Shown one piece after another: positions 6,412 through 14,837 of a stretch of 16,367 bases of DNA. The notes beneath the pieces were generated by a model. It worked only from the letters and a program-made list of their open reading frames with translations, was not told where the DNA came from and ran no database searches. Position 1 is the first letter of the stretch. Each line of letters begins with the position of its first letter. This DNA comes from Candidatus Thiodictyon intracellulare. GTDB lineage: Bacteria; Pseudomonadota; Gammaproteobacteria; Chromatiales; Chromatiaceae. A program made the position numbers and the translations under genes. The stretch covers positions 1 to 16,367 of the forward strand of contig JADNEJ010000087.1 in NCBI GenBank assembly GCA_016292295.1. Reading direction: 5' to 3'.

Positions 6412-8036
6412 AGCCTCTCAAGGATCGTCTCAACGCCGCCTTCGCTTCCCCCTGGATGTTGGCGGCGATCGTCGTCTTCGCTTTCTTCTGGCAAATCGGG
6501 ACCCTGCCGCTCATGGACCTGGACGAGGGAGCCTTCACGGAGGCGACCCGGGAGATGATCGCTGGCGGCAACTACATCATCCCGCACAAGGACGGCGAGC
6601 CGCGCTACGACAAGCCGATACTCACCTATTGGGCCCAGGCAGCATCGGCTCAGGTGCTGGGATTCAATGAGTTGGCACTGCGGCTGCCCTCTGCCGCGGC
6701 AGCCTGCCTATGGGTGCTGGCGCTCTGGCTATTCGTGCATGAGCGGCTCGACGCGCTCACCGCCAACGTGGCCGGGATGGTGATGGCGCTATCGCTCCAG
6801 GTGTCACTGATCGCCAAGGCCGCGGTCGCGGATTCGCTGCTAAATCTGTTTATTGCGCTTGCGTTCTTTGAGATCTACCGCTTCTATCTGCGCCCGGACG
6901 CGGGGCGCCGCGCTGCCCCGGTGCTGCGCCTGTGGCTCTGGATGGGGCTAGGCTTTCTCACCAAGGGGCCGGTGGCGCTCTTCTTTCCGCTGGTCGCGAG
7001 CCCGCTCTTCTTTTGGTCCGAGGGCGCCCTGCGGCATTGGCTACGGGCGGCCCTGTCGCCGCTCGGCTGGCTGATCTTTTTCTTGGTAGCCGGACCCTGG
7101 TATCTCGCGATCTATCTGGACGATGGACCCGGGTTCTTCGCGAGCTTTTTCCTCAAACACAACGTCGCGCGCTACGGTGGGGCGATCCACGGGCACGGTG
7201 GCTTCTTCGGCTATTACTTCGTGATATTGCCCCTGATCCTTTTGCCCTTCACCGGTTGGTTCCTGCGCTTGCTGCCGACCTGGCGCGCCGCCTGGGCCGA
7301 CTCCCTGGACCGCTTCCTATGGACCTGGTTCGTCGCGGTCTTCGTCTTCTTTTCATTCTCCGGCACTCAACTGCCGCATTACCTGCTTTATGGCTGCACC
7401 CCGCTCTTCATCCTCATGGCGCGTCATCGCGACCTGCTCACCGGGCGCTGGCTGGCCTTCATCCCGCCCCTGCTGCTGGTCGGACTGTTGCTGGCGATGA
7501 CCCGGGGGCTCGAGACGGCGCTGGTCCTAAGCAGCAAGGCGCATGAGGTGGCGATCTATACCGACGCCCTGGCCCTCTTGGACCCGGCCTATTTCTACGC
7601 GATTTGGGCCGAGGGCGCGGCCCTGCTCGCGCTCTTTCTGTGGTCCCGGCCGCCGCTGTGGCAGCGCCTGATCCTGGCCGGGGTGGTCCAGGGCTTGCTA
7701 GTCTTCGGTGTGCTCGCGCCGCGGGCGCTGGAGGTCTTGCAGGCGCCGGTTAAGGAGGAGGCCCTGATGGCTCGTCGGCTCGACCTGCCCACGGTGGTCT
7801 TTAGCACCTCCATGCCGAGCTTCAGCGTGTACCGCGGCGCCATCACGCCCAACCGCCCGCCGCGGCCCGGGGAACTGGTCTTTGTGCGCGTGGACAAATT
7901 GGACCAGCTCGCCCGCGCGGTCCCGGACCTGCAGCTCGATCTGGTCTATCGGCGCGGTCCTGTCGCCCTGATGCTGGTGCGGGAAGAGGGTCGCCCGACC
8001 GGCGTGGCCCAACCGGGCGGCCGCCGCGGTGGCTGA
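6408..8036 (+). CDS. ArnT-like (GT39/PMT-type) membrane glycosyltransferase
   Basis: A 542-residue multi-pass membrane protein of the ArnT/dolichyl-phosphate-mannose mannosyltransferase type. These enzymes take a sugar from a polyprenyl-phosphate carrier on the periplasmic side and attach it to an acceptor such as lipid A or protein. After the first membrane helix comes the acidic loop motif MDLDEGAFTEATREM (36-50), then YDKPILTYW, the conserved FLTKGPVALFFP (183-194) and hydrophobic segments to about residue 455, ending in a soluble tail. Translation is coupled to the preceding GT2 gene through the ATGA overlap, which fits a pair in which the GT2 enzyme makes the lipid-linked donor. Acceptor and sugar cannot be inferred; lipid A modification by 4-amino-arabinose is only one possibility, and no other arn gene is nearby. 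Confidence 0.88.
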   Translation: MKPLKDRLNAAFASPWMLAAIVVFAFFWQIGTLPLMDLDEGAFTEATREMIAGGNYIIPHKDGEPRYDKPILTYWAQAASAQVLGFNELALRLPSAAAACLWVLALWLFVHERLDALTANVAGMVMALSLQVSLIAKAAVADSLLNLFIALAFFEIYRFYLRPDAGRRAAPVLRLWLWMGLGFLTKGPVALFFPLVASPLFFWSEGALRHWLRAALSPLGWLIFFLVAGPWYLAIYLDDGPGFFASFFLKHNVARYGGAIHGHGGFFGYYFVILPLILLPFTGWFLRLLPTWRAAWADSLDRFLWTWFVAVFVFFSFSGTQLPHYLLYGCTPLFILMARHRDLLTGRWLAFIPPLLLVGLLLAMTRGLETALVLSSKAHEVAIYTDALALLDPAYFYAIWAEGAALLALFLWSRPPLWQRLILAGVVQGLLVFGVLAPRALEVLQAPVKEEALMARRLDLPTVVFSTSMPSFSVYRGAITPNRPPRPGELVFVRVDKLDQLARAVPDLQLDLVYRRGPVALMLVREEGRPTGVAQPGGRRGG

Positions 8037-8040
8037 GGGC

Positions 8041-8931
8041 ATGATCGCGTCTTGGCGCCGCGACCTAGGGCGGGACCTGAACCACGCGCTGGCCGCCGGA
8101 GCCGCGCGCACCCCCCTCAACCCACCCGGCGGGGGGGCTTGGCTAGCCGCCTGGGCCCTGGCCTGTCTGACCGCCGGCCTGACGCTGCGGCTCGCCTGCG
8201 GCTATCACGCCGCGTTCTCTGGGCTGAACGCCGCGGCCGGCACCTATCCGGCGTGGGTCCTGCAGTGGCTCACCGCCGTCGGCGGAGACGCGGCGCCCTT
8301 CGCGCTCGCGCTCTTTCTAGCCCGCCGCTACCCGCGGGTCCTGTTGGCCCTGGCGCTGGCCGCGGTCCTAGCCATCGCCTATAGCCGGGGCCTGAAGCCG
8401 CTGTTCGACACGGCCCGCCCGCCCGCCGTCCTGCCGTTTGCGAGTTTCAACCTGATTGGCCCCGCGCTGCGGCGGGCGAGTTTCCCCTCGGGCCACAGCG
8501 TGACTGCCGGGGCCTTCTTCGGCGTGCTCGTCTATTATGCCCGCAGGAGCGAGACTCGGGTGCTCTGGGTCTTGGCGGCTTCCCTGGTAAGTCTGAGCCG
8601 GGTGGCGGTGGGGGTACACTGGCCGGTGGATGTGGCCTTCGGACTCGCCGGCGGAGTGCTGTCGGCCTGGAGCGGCGCCCGCCTGGGGGCGCACTGGAGT
8701 ACGCTAGCGATGCGGCCAGGGCCCCATCTGACCCTGGTCGGCATCTGTGCACTCTGCGCCCTCGGCTTGCTCCTGGGCGAGGTCTACTACCCCCTGGCGC
8801 GACCCCTGCTCCAGGTATTGGGTGTCGCCGCGCTCGCCTATGCTATCGCGGGCTATGTGGTCATGCCGCTGGTGCGCCTCCGCGGCTCGGGCCCAGTGGG
8901 GTCCGTGGCGCGGACCGATCCCGAGCCCTGA
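8041..8931 (+). CDS. PAP2-family membrane lipid phosphatase
   Basis: An integral membrane phosphatase of 296 residues acting on lipid phosphates or pyrophosphates such as undecaprenyl pyrophosphate, phosphatidylglycerol phosphate or lipid A. All three signature blocks are visible (numbering from ATG 8041): KPLFDTARP (119-127), PSGH (149-152) and SRVAVGVHWPVD (186-197), giving the catalytic histidines and aspartate. Several hydrophobic helices flank them, and an extra pair of helices follows the last motif. The start is either ATG 8041, four bases after the upstream stop, or the in-frame GTG 8029, which overlaps it; both suggest translational coupling. In an operon with a GT2 carrier-loading enzyme and an ArnT-like transferase, a role in recycling the lipid carrier or preparing the lipid acceptor is reasonable inference. 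Its 3' end overlaps the opposing FHA remnant by 79 bp. Confidence 0.9.
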   Translation: MIASWRRDLGRDLNHALAAGAARTPLNPPGGGAWLAAWALACLTAGLTLRLACGYHAAFSGLNAAAGTYPAWVLQWLTAVGGDAAPFALALFLARRYPRVLLALALAAVLAIAYSRGLKPLFDTARPPAVLPFASFNLIGPALRRASFPSGHSVTAGAFFGVLVYYARRSETRVLWVLAASLVSLSRVAVGVHWPVDVAFGLAGGVLSAWSGARLGAHWSTLAMRPGPHLTLVGICALCALGLLLGEVYYPLARPLLQVLGVAALAYAIAGYVVMPLVRLRGSGPVGSVARTDPEP

Positions 8932-9416
8932 TCCACTGTTGCGGACCCAGGGGGCGCCTGCGGATCGGCCGCCGGGTCGAAAAACTGGCAGCGGGTGCCA
9001 TCCACATCGATGCGCACACCGTTGCTCAGTGCGACCTCCAGTGCCCCCTGAGGCAATTGCCCGGCCACCTCGACGTGGTTGGCCTCACCGATGCGGGCGA
9101 GGCGGTAGCACTCACCCCGCCGGGTGACGATGACTTCGGTGCCGCCGATTTGCTTCAAGCGGGTCACGGAGCGCCTCAGACGGATGACCTGGCCGATGGC
9201 GGCACCGCTCTGCACCTGCAGGTAGGCCGCAACCGCATCCGGGCCGGCGCCCGGCGGCTCCCGCCGCGGCGCGGCCGGTTGGGTCGGCTAAGTCAACTCG
9301 GGGTCGGCGTCATCGGCCGAGACGAAGCGCAGCGTATGCTTGCTGACCAGGATCACGTCCTTGTCCAGCAGCGGGGCGGACTCGATCCGTTGACCGTTAC
9401 GCAGGACCGGGATGAT
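8853..9416 (-). pseudogene. Remnant of an FHA-domain protein (one and a half FHA domains)
   Basis: Two pieces in one frame. Codons from about 9416 to 9291 read VLRNGQRIESAPLLDKD then VILVSKHTLRF, which matches the last strands of a forkhead-associated (FHA) phosphothreonine-binding domain. A TAG at 9288-9290, perhaps a former CAG, falls in a Pro/Ala-rich linker. Beyond it, AAYLQVQSGAAIGQVIRLRRS leads into a second FHA-like unit (TRLKQIGGTEVIVTRRG, ALEVALSNGVRIDVDGTRCQFF). The start of the gene and the first half of FHA-1 are missing; they were lost where the reading frame joins gspE. A GTG at 9215 could start the second unit alone, but no good ribosome-binding site precedes it. FHA assignment is by motif resemblance, stronger for the first piece than the second. 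The tail overlaps the convergent PAP2 gene. Confidence 0.6.
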
Positions 9417-11168
9417 GTCCGTCATCAGCAGGACCTCGGAGATGACCAGCCGGCCGCGATAACCGCTCCCGTTGCAGAGTTCGCAGCCGCCGGGGCGATA
9501 GAGCTTGATGGGGCCTGGACAATCCGGCTGGAAGCGGGTGAAGCGGGCAGCGAGCTCGGGCAAGGCGTCGTAGGGCTCGCGGCAGTGGGGGCAGAGGCTG
9601 CGCACCAGGCGCTGGCCCAGGATGCCGTTGATGTTGGAGGTCAGGAGATAGTCCTCGACACCCATGTCGAGCAGACGGGTCACGCCGCTCGCCGCGTCGT
9701 TGGTGTGCAGGGTGGACAGGATCACATGGCCGGTGAGGGCGGGCTGTACCGCGATGCGGGCGGTCTCCAGATCGCGCATCTCACCGACCATGATGATGTC
9801 CGGGTCCTGGCGGATGATGGCGCGCAGGGCCCCGGTGAAGGTCATGCCGATTGCGGACTTGACCTGGATCTGGTTGATGCCGGGGAGTTGGTACTCCACC
9901 GGGTCCTCAACCGTGATGATCTTGCGCTCCTGAGTGTTGAGCCGGGACAGCGCGGTGTAGAGGGTAGTGCTCTTGCCGGAGCCGGTGGGGCCGGTGACCA
10001 GTAGGATGCCGTAGGGCTGCTCCAGGAGCTCGATCAGGCGCTGGCGCGGGGAGCCGTCGAAGCTCAGAGCGTCGAAATCGAAACGCACGCTCTCCTTGTC
10101 TAGCAGGCGCATAACCACGCTCTCACCGAACATGGTGGGAACGGTGGAGACGCGCAGATCCAGCTCCCGGCCCTGTACGCGCACCGGCATGCGCCCGTCC
10201 TGGGGCAGGCGGCGCTCGGCGATATTGAGCTTGGCCGTGATCTTGACGCGGGAAATGACGGCCGCGGTGGAGTGCACCGGGGGGCATCGACCTTCTTCAA
10301 GATGCCGTCGATGCGATAGCGGACCTTCAGCTCATCGGCGAAGGACTCGATGTGGATGTCCGAGGCGCGCGACTCCACTGCCTTCTAAATCAGGTGGTTG
10401 ACCATGCGGATGACCGGGGCCTCGCTGGCCAGATCCTTCAGGTGCTTAATATCCTCGTCGTCGAAGCCGCCGTAGTCGGGCTCGGCGTCCGGATCGGCCT
10501 CGGCCTGCTTCTCGTAGAGCCGAGCGAGGGCGAGTTCGATCTCGGATGGCAGGCCGATGAGCCCCTCCACCCGCTTACCCGCCGTCATGGCGACCACGCC
10601 CAGCATATAGGGGTCCACGGCGTCCGCCACGGCGACGCACAGGTATTCGTCGTCCCGGCAGCACCCGGGTGTCTTTGAGGAAACACAGGCTGAACACGCC
10701 CTCGGCGACGGGTGCGGAGGGGAATTGCGAGAGGTCCGCCAGGGGCAGGCCCAGGACCTGACTCGCGGCCTGGGCCATGTCTCGCTCCGAGACCAGGCCC
10801 AGGCGTACCAGCATGCGCAGCAAGGGCTCGCCGCCGTCGTCGGCCAGGCGGCGCGCGCGCCAGGTCGCCGGGGGTGAGCTTGCCGCGTGCTTGCCGCGTC
10901 CGTGTAGGACCGCGACGATCCGTGCCTCCGGCGGGCGTTCCGTGGTTCCCGGATGCTCGACCGGGTCCTTGATCGCATCGGGGGCCGCATCGGCCCTCGC
11001 GTCAGGGAACGCATCAAGCGTCGTGGCGGCGCTGGTTCCAGGAGCTGGCCCCGCGAACGCCGGGGGCTGCGAGGCGCCGGGGTCCGGCAGTCCCGGGTCC
11101 CGGTCGTCGCGGTCGTCCCGGGTGCTGGCGATGATCGGGTAGTCTTCGAGCAGGGTCTCGTCACGCAT
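9288..11168 (-). pseudogene. gspE: GspE-like secretion ATPase, multiply disrupted and fused to FHA sequence
   Basis: Type II secretion assembly ATPase, a cytoplasmic hexamer that powers pseudopilus assembly. It begins MRDETLLEDYP at ATG 11168 (TGATG overlap with the upstream gene), with a long acidic/Pro-Ala-rich leader. Frame breaks follow. At 10878-10899 an 11-bp tandem duplication scrambles a short stretch. Near 10658 the frame shifts between RVLP and DDEYLCVAVADAVDPY. TAG at 10385-10387 replaces the Gln expected in VNHLIQKAVE. At 10279-10284 a run of six G (plus strand) is one base short, between KKVDAP and [12 protein letters not shown]. The ATPase core is otherwise clear: Walker A GPTGSGKST (9966-9992), IITVEDPVEYQ, Walker B-like IIMVGEMRD, the His-box LSTLHTNDA, and two CxxC pairs (CPHC, CELC). 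After EVLLMTD (9417) the normal C-terminal 60-70 residues are replaced by FHA sequence. The protein cannot be made whole. Confidence 0.85.
10878..10899. repeat. Perfect 11-bp tandem duplication inside gspE
   Basis: GCTTGCCGCGT occurs twice back to back (10878-10888, 10889-10899). Eleven bases shift the gspE frame by two. Removing one copy makes the minus-strand codons read GKLTPGDLARA, which looks like a normal GspE N-domain. The frame is then regained at the GC-dinucleotide run 10851-10860 if that run has lost one GC unit, so the two changes together restore the frame with about a dozen altered residues. Confidence 0.7.
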
Positions 11169-13111
11169 CACTTCGCCCCCTCGGCACTGTGCGCCGCGGC
11201 CGGTCCCGCTGCCGGCCCGAAGTCCGGCGTGACTACGGCGCCGGCGCACGACTCATCGCGCCAATCCGGGATCAGGCGCCGCAGCAGGCCCCGCAACTCC
11301 GCGGGCGGGCGGTCCTCGCAGGCACGGCGCAGTTCGGCGAGCCAGTCACCCCCGACCCCAAGATGGTCGGCGAGCACGGCATGGACACCCCGGGCGACGC
11401 GGATCTTGGGATGGCTGGTGGGGATCAGGTCCTCGGAGTCGTAGAACAATTCCTCGAAGAGCTTCTCCCCGGGCCGCAACCCCACGTACTGAATCGGGAC
11501 CTCCCGTCCGGGCTCGCGCCCGGAGAGCCGGATCATCTGCTCGGCCAGGTAGCGGATCTTCACCGGCTCGCCCATGTCGAGCACGAAGACCTCACCGCCG
11601 TCGCCGATGACCGCCGCCTGCATGATCAACTGGCAGGCTTCGGGGATGGTCATAAAGAAGCGCTCGATCTCCGGGTGGGTCACGGTCACCGGACCGCCGC
11701 GTTCGATCTGGCGCCGGAACAGCGGTACCACGCTGCCCGCGGACCCCAGGACGTTGCCGAAGCGCACGGTAATGAAGCGGGTCCCGACACCGCGCGCGCC
11801 GCGTTGACGGTTGAGGGTCTGACACAGCGCCTCGGCGGCGCGCTTGGTCGCCCCCATGACGTTGGCCGGATTGACCGCCTTGTCGGTGGAGATCAGCACA
11901 AAGCGCTCACAGCCCCAGGCGCAGGCGGCCTCGGCGACCACCGAGGTGCCGATGACGTTGTTGCGCACCGCCGCCCGCAACTGGTTCTCCAACATCGGTA
12001 CGTGCTTGTAGGCCGCGGCGTGGAAGACGGTGTGGGGTCGCTCGGTCTGAAACAGGCCGGTGACGGCCGCCGTATCGGTCACGTCGAGCAGATAGCGCGA
12101 GAAGTCGAGTCCCGGGTGACTGTCGCGCAGCTCCAGCTCGATCTGGTACAGATTGAACTCGCCATGGTCCACGAGGATTAGGCGCTCAGGCCCCGCGGAG
12201 GCGGTTTGCCGCACCAGTTCGGAACCGATCGAGCCCCCGGCTCCGGTCACCAGGATCGCCCGCCCGGCAAGCCCGGCGCGGATGCCCTCCCAGTCCAGGG
12301 TGATGGGGTCACGCCCGAGCAGGTCCTCAATGGAGACGGGGCGCAGTTGGCTGATGCTCACCTGACCGGTCATCAGATTCCCCAGTTGGGGAACGGTCCG
12401 AAAGGGCTTGCCGGCCTGTTCGCAGAGACCCACCAAGCGCTGCATCTCCCGCGCTCCGGCGGTCGGGACCGCGAGCAGGACCAGATCGATGTCGCGCACG
12501 GCGACCAGGCGCGGGATATCGCCGATCGCACCCAGGATCGGAACACCGTGGACCGCGCCGCCCTGGCGCCGCGGCTTGTCATCGACGAAACCGGCCGGGA
12601 AATAGGCGTGCTCAGGGTCGCGCAGCATGTCGCGGGCGAGATTCTCCCCGGCCCGATTGGCGCCCACGATCAACACCCGCTGGCCGGCGCGCAGATTGAG
12701 CCGGTGGTCTTTGAACCAGCGATAGAAGAGGCGCGGGCCGGCGAGCAGGACGACCTGGAGCCCGAAAAACAGCACCGGCACCGAACGCGGGATCAGAGAG
12801 GAGCGGTTGATCACGAAGAGCGCCACCAGTACCAGGGCCGTGCCGGCCAGGGCGGCATTGGTGATCCGCACCAGGTCCGGCAGCGAGGCGAAACGCCAGA
12901 CCCCGCGGTAGAGGCCCAGCACCCAGTAGACCGACCCCTGGATCAGGATCACCCAGGGCAGGGCCGCCAAGGCCCCCTGGAGAAAGTCGGGCGGGATGGT
13001 CCCCAGGTTGAAGCGCAGCCAATAGGCCAGGAGCCAGGCGAGCGGCACCATCAGCAGGTCGTGCATCATGGCCGCGGTCCGGGAGCACAGGCGGTCGAAC
13101 AGCGGACTCAT
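11168..13111 (-). CDS. WbpM/PglF/CapD-like membrane nucleotide-sugar 4,6-dehydratase
   Basis: A 647-residue inner-membrane enzyme that converts UDP-GlcNAc to a UDP-4-keto-6-deoxy sugar, the first step toward amino-deoxy sugars of O-antigens and glycoproteins. Four N-terminal membrane helices (about 16-125) are followed by a CoA-binding-like Rossmann domain (IVGANRAGENL, 148-158) and the catalytic extended-SDR domain with VTGAGGSIGSE (288-298). The active-site block ISTDKAVNPANVMGATKR (407-424) has Met in place of the usual SDR Tyr, as in this subfamily. ATG 13111 starts two bases after the upstream stop, with GAAG just before; an upstream in-frame start at 13201 would add 30 unlikely residues. 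Its TGA overlaps the gspE ATG (TGATG). It may be a paralogue acting in a capsule or O-antigen pathway whose other genes lie outside the window. Confidence 0.92.
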   Translation of the reverse strand: MSPLFDRLCSRTAAMMHDLLMVPLAWLLAYWLRFNLGTIPPDFLQGALAALPWVILIQGSVYWVLGLYRGVWRFASLPDLVRITNAALAGTALVLVALFVINRSSLIPRSVPVLFFGLQVVLLAGPRLFYRWFKDHRLNLRAGQRVLIVGANRAGENLARDMLRDPEHAYFPAGFVDDKPRRQGGAVHGVPILGAIGDIPRLVAVRDIDLVLLAVPTAGAREMQRLVGLCEQAGKPFRTVPQLGNLMTGQVSISQLRPVSIEDLLGRDPITLDWEGIRAGLAGRAILVTGAGGSIGSELVRQTASAGPERLILVDHGEFNLYQIELELRDSHPGLDFSRYLLDVTDTAAVTGLFQTERPHTVFHAAAYKHVPMLENQLRAAVRNNVIGTSVVAEAACAWGCERFVLISTDKAVNPANVMGATKRAAEALCQTLNRQRGARGVGTRFITVRFGNVLGSAGSVVPLFRRQIERGGPVTVTHPEIERFFMTIPEACQLIMQAAVIGDGGEVFVLDMGEPVKIRYLAEQMIRLSGREPGREVPIQYVGLRPGEKLFEELFYDSEDLIPTSHPKIRVARGVHAVLADHLGVGGDWLAELRRACEDRPPAELRGLLRRLIPDWRDESCAGAVVTPDFGPAAGPAAAHSAEGAK

Positions 13112-13113
13112 CC

Positions 13114-14151
13114 TCACTTCGCAGACCCTTGGCGCTCGGCCAGGCGCACGCGCACATGGATCAGCGCGTAGATGATCGCCCAGGCCAGCAGCAGCAGCCA
13201 TTGCTGCGGCGGCGCCAACCCCGGCGCCGCGACCGCGCCGGCGGCAACGGCGGCCATCAGGACGTACGCGCGCAGCACCGTTGGGCAGTGACCCCAGCCG
13301 GCGAGTACCAGGCGCTGGTAGTGGTGGCTGCGGTGGGCCTCCCAGATCCGCTCCCCCCGGGCAAGCCGCCGGGCCAGAGTCCAGGTAGCATCAACAATGA
13401 AAGGAGAGAAGGCAAGCCAGGCGACCCAGAGTGGAAAGAGCCGCTCGTGCGCACCCCACAGCGAAAACCCCGCGGCCAGCAGACCAAGGATGGAGGAGCC
13501 CAGGTCACCCAGGAAGATCCTGGCCGGGGGGAAGTTGCTGAGGAGGAAACCCGCAGCCGCCGCGGCCACGCCGGCCGCGGCCAGGGCAAAGGCCGGATCA
13601 CCCGCACGCCAGCCCAGGAGGGCGAGGGCACCGAAACCGAACAGGGCCATGCCGCCGGCGAAGCCGTCCATCCCGTCCATGAAATTGTACAGATTTACCA
13701 TCCAGACCACGTAAAGCACCGAGAGCAGGCAGGCGAGCGCCGCCGGCAAGGGCCAGTCGAGGCCGGGCAGGGTCAGAGAGTCCCAGGCGTACCCGCCCGC
13801 CAGGTAGAGCAGGGCCGCACCGACATGGACCGCGAGTCGCAGCCGCCGCGACACATGGCCGAAGTCGTCGAACAGCGACACCACCGCGACCGGGAGTGCG
13901 GCCGCGGCGATCCACCACAGCGCGGGCGGAACCGCCCCGTCGCTCCAGCCCAGGGCCAGCGCCGCCACCAGGCCGAAGAGGACCGCGAGACCGCCGCTGC
14001 GCGGGACCGGGACCCGATGCAGGGAGCGCGCGTTGGGGTGATCGAGCAGGGCGTTGCTCCCGGGCTGGCGGTCCGCCAGCCAGCGCGTCGCGCCCGAGCT
14101 CAGGAGAAAAGCGACCGGCAGCACGGCCAGTCCAGGCAGGTCTGCGGTCAT
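13114..14151 (-). CDS. WbpL/WecA-like polyprenyl-phosphate sugar-1-phosphate transferase
   Basis: A GT4/MraY-family integral membrane enzyme (345 residues) that starts lipid-linked glycan synthesis by moving a sugar-1-phosphate from a UDP-sugar to undecaprenyl phosphate. About ten hydrophobic segments carry the family motifs on cytoplasmic loops: SLHRVPVPRSGG (43-54), SLFDDFGHVSRRLRL (92-106), NLYNFMDGMDG (153-163), FLGDLGSS (213-220) and the C-terminal HRSHHYQRL (273-281). It is closer to WbpL than to MraY by length and by the HRSHHYQ block. It lies directly upstream of the dehydratase, whose product could be further modified and then used here, a pairing known from Pseudomonas wbp clusters (wbpL next to wbpM). 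ATG 14151 has no strong ribosome-binding site. Confidence 0.92.
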   Translation of the reverse strand: MTADLPGLAVLPVAFLLSSGATRWLADRQPGSNALLDHPNARSLHRVPVPRSGGLAVLFGLVAALALGWSDGAVPPALWWIAAAALPVAVVSLFDDFGHVSRRLRLAVHVGAALLYLAGGYAWDSLTLPGLDWPLPAALACLLSVLYVVWMVNLYNFMDGMDGFAGGMALFGFGALALLGWRAGDPAFALAAAGVAAAAAGFLLSNFPPARIFLGDLGSSILGLLAAGFSLWGAHERLFPLWVAWLAFSPFIVDATWTLARRLARGERIWEAHRSHHYQRLVLAGWGHCPTVLRAYVLMAAVAAGAVAAPGLAPPQQWLLLLAWAIIYALIHVRVRLAERQGSAK

Positions 14152-14238
14152 GACGGACGGCTCATGATGGGTATGACACGCTGGTCTCTGGGTCGCGGCC
14201 GGTTGGATACTGCGCGACCGGAACTGGGACTGCCGGCG

Positions 14239-14793
14239 TCATTGGTAGCGGACGAGCTGCGACTCGACGTCCTGGCGGCACGCCTCACCCACCAGCAGTT
14301 CGATCAGGCACAGGGCGAAGTCCATGGCCGTACCTGGGCCGCGGGAGGTCACGATCCGCCCGTCGACCACCACCGAGTCAGTGACCAAGGTCAGTCGAGG
14401 AAAATCGGCGGCGGTGAGGCTTCCGGGGTAGGCCGTCGCCCGCTTGTCGTCGAGCAGACCCGCCGCGAGCAAGACCTTCGGGGCGGCACAGATGGCCGCG
14501 ATGAGGCGCCCCGCGGCGGCCTGGCAGCGCAGCAGGTGCAGGACCCGCGGGTCCTCTTCGAGGTGGCGGGCGCCCGGCAGACCGCCTGGCAACACGACCA
14601 GGTCGAAGGTCTGCCCCAGTTGCGCCTCCAGGGTGCTGTCGGGCACCAGCACGGTACCGCGGCAGGCGGTCACCGCGCCATCGTCAAGCCCGGCGGCCAC
14701 CACCTCGACCCGGGCGCGCCGTAGCAGGTCGATGACCGTGACCGCCTCCAGTTCCTCGCAACCCTGGGCGAGTAAAATCAGTGCCTTTGGCAT
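14239..14793 (-). CDS. yajL: DJ-1/PfpI family protein, YajL-like
   Basis: A small cytoplasmic protein of the DJ-1/ThiJ/PfpI superfamily (184 residues), linked in E. coli YajL to protection against oxidative and carbonyl stress; the exact biochemical activity is debated. The N-terminus MPKALILLAQGCEELEAVTV, including the conserved Glu near position 14, FDLVVLPGG (63-71), the nucleophile elbow AAICAAP with Cys102, and TSRGPGTAMDFAL (149-161) match YajL closely. AGGAG at 14801-14805 (minus strand) lies seven bases before ATG 14793, a good ribosome-binding site. It sits between ctpA and the glycan genes in the same direction with small gaps (44 and 87 bp), so it may be co-transcribed, but nothing suggests a functional link. 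Confidence 0.92.
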   Translation of the reverse strand: MPKALILLAQGCEELEAVTVIDLLRRARVEVVAAGLDDGAVTACRGTVLVPDSTLEAQLGQTFDLVVLPGGLPGARHLEEDPRVLHLLRCQAAAGRLIAAICAAPKVLLAAGLLDDKRATAYPGSLTAADFPRLTLVTDSVVVDGRIVTSRGPGTAMDFALCLIELLVGEACRQDVESQLVRYQ

Positions 14794-14837
14794 GAAAACG
14801 CTCCTGTGATGATGACCGATTGGGGGATAGTGGGTGG

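Noticed and set aside
9057..10004. Plus-strand open frame opposite gspE
   Set aside because: It is a shadow of the GspE ATPase core, whose Walker and Cys motifs are on the minus strand.
13129..14724. Long plus-strand open frame (531 codons) opposite the WbpL-like and yajL genes
   Set aside because: Its translation is Gln/Arg/Gly-rich with no domain. The minus-strand frames carry clear family motifs, and high GC explains the open antisense frame.
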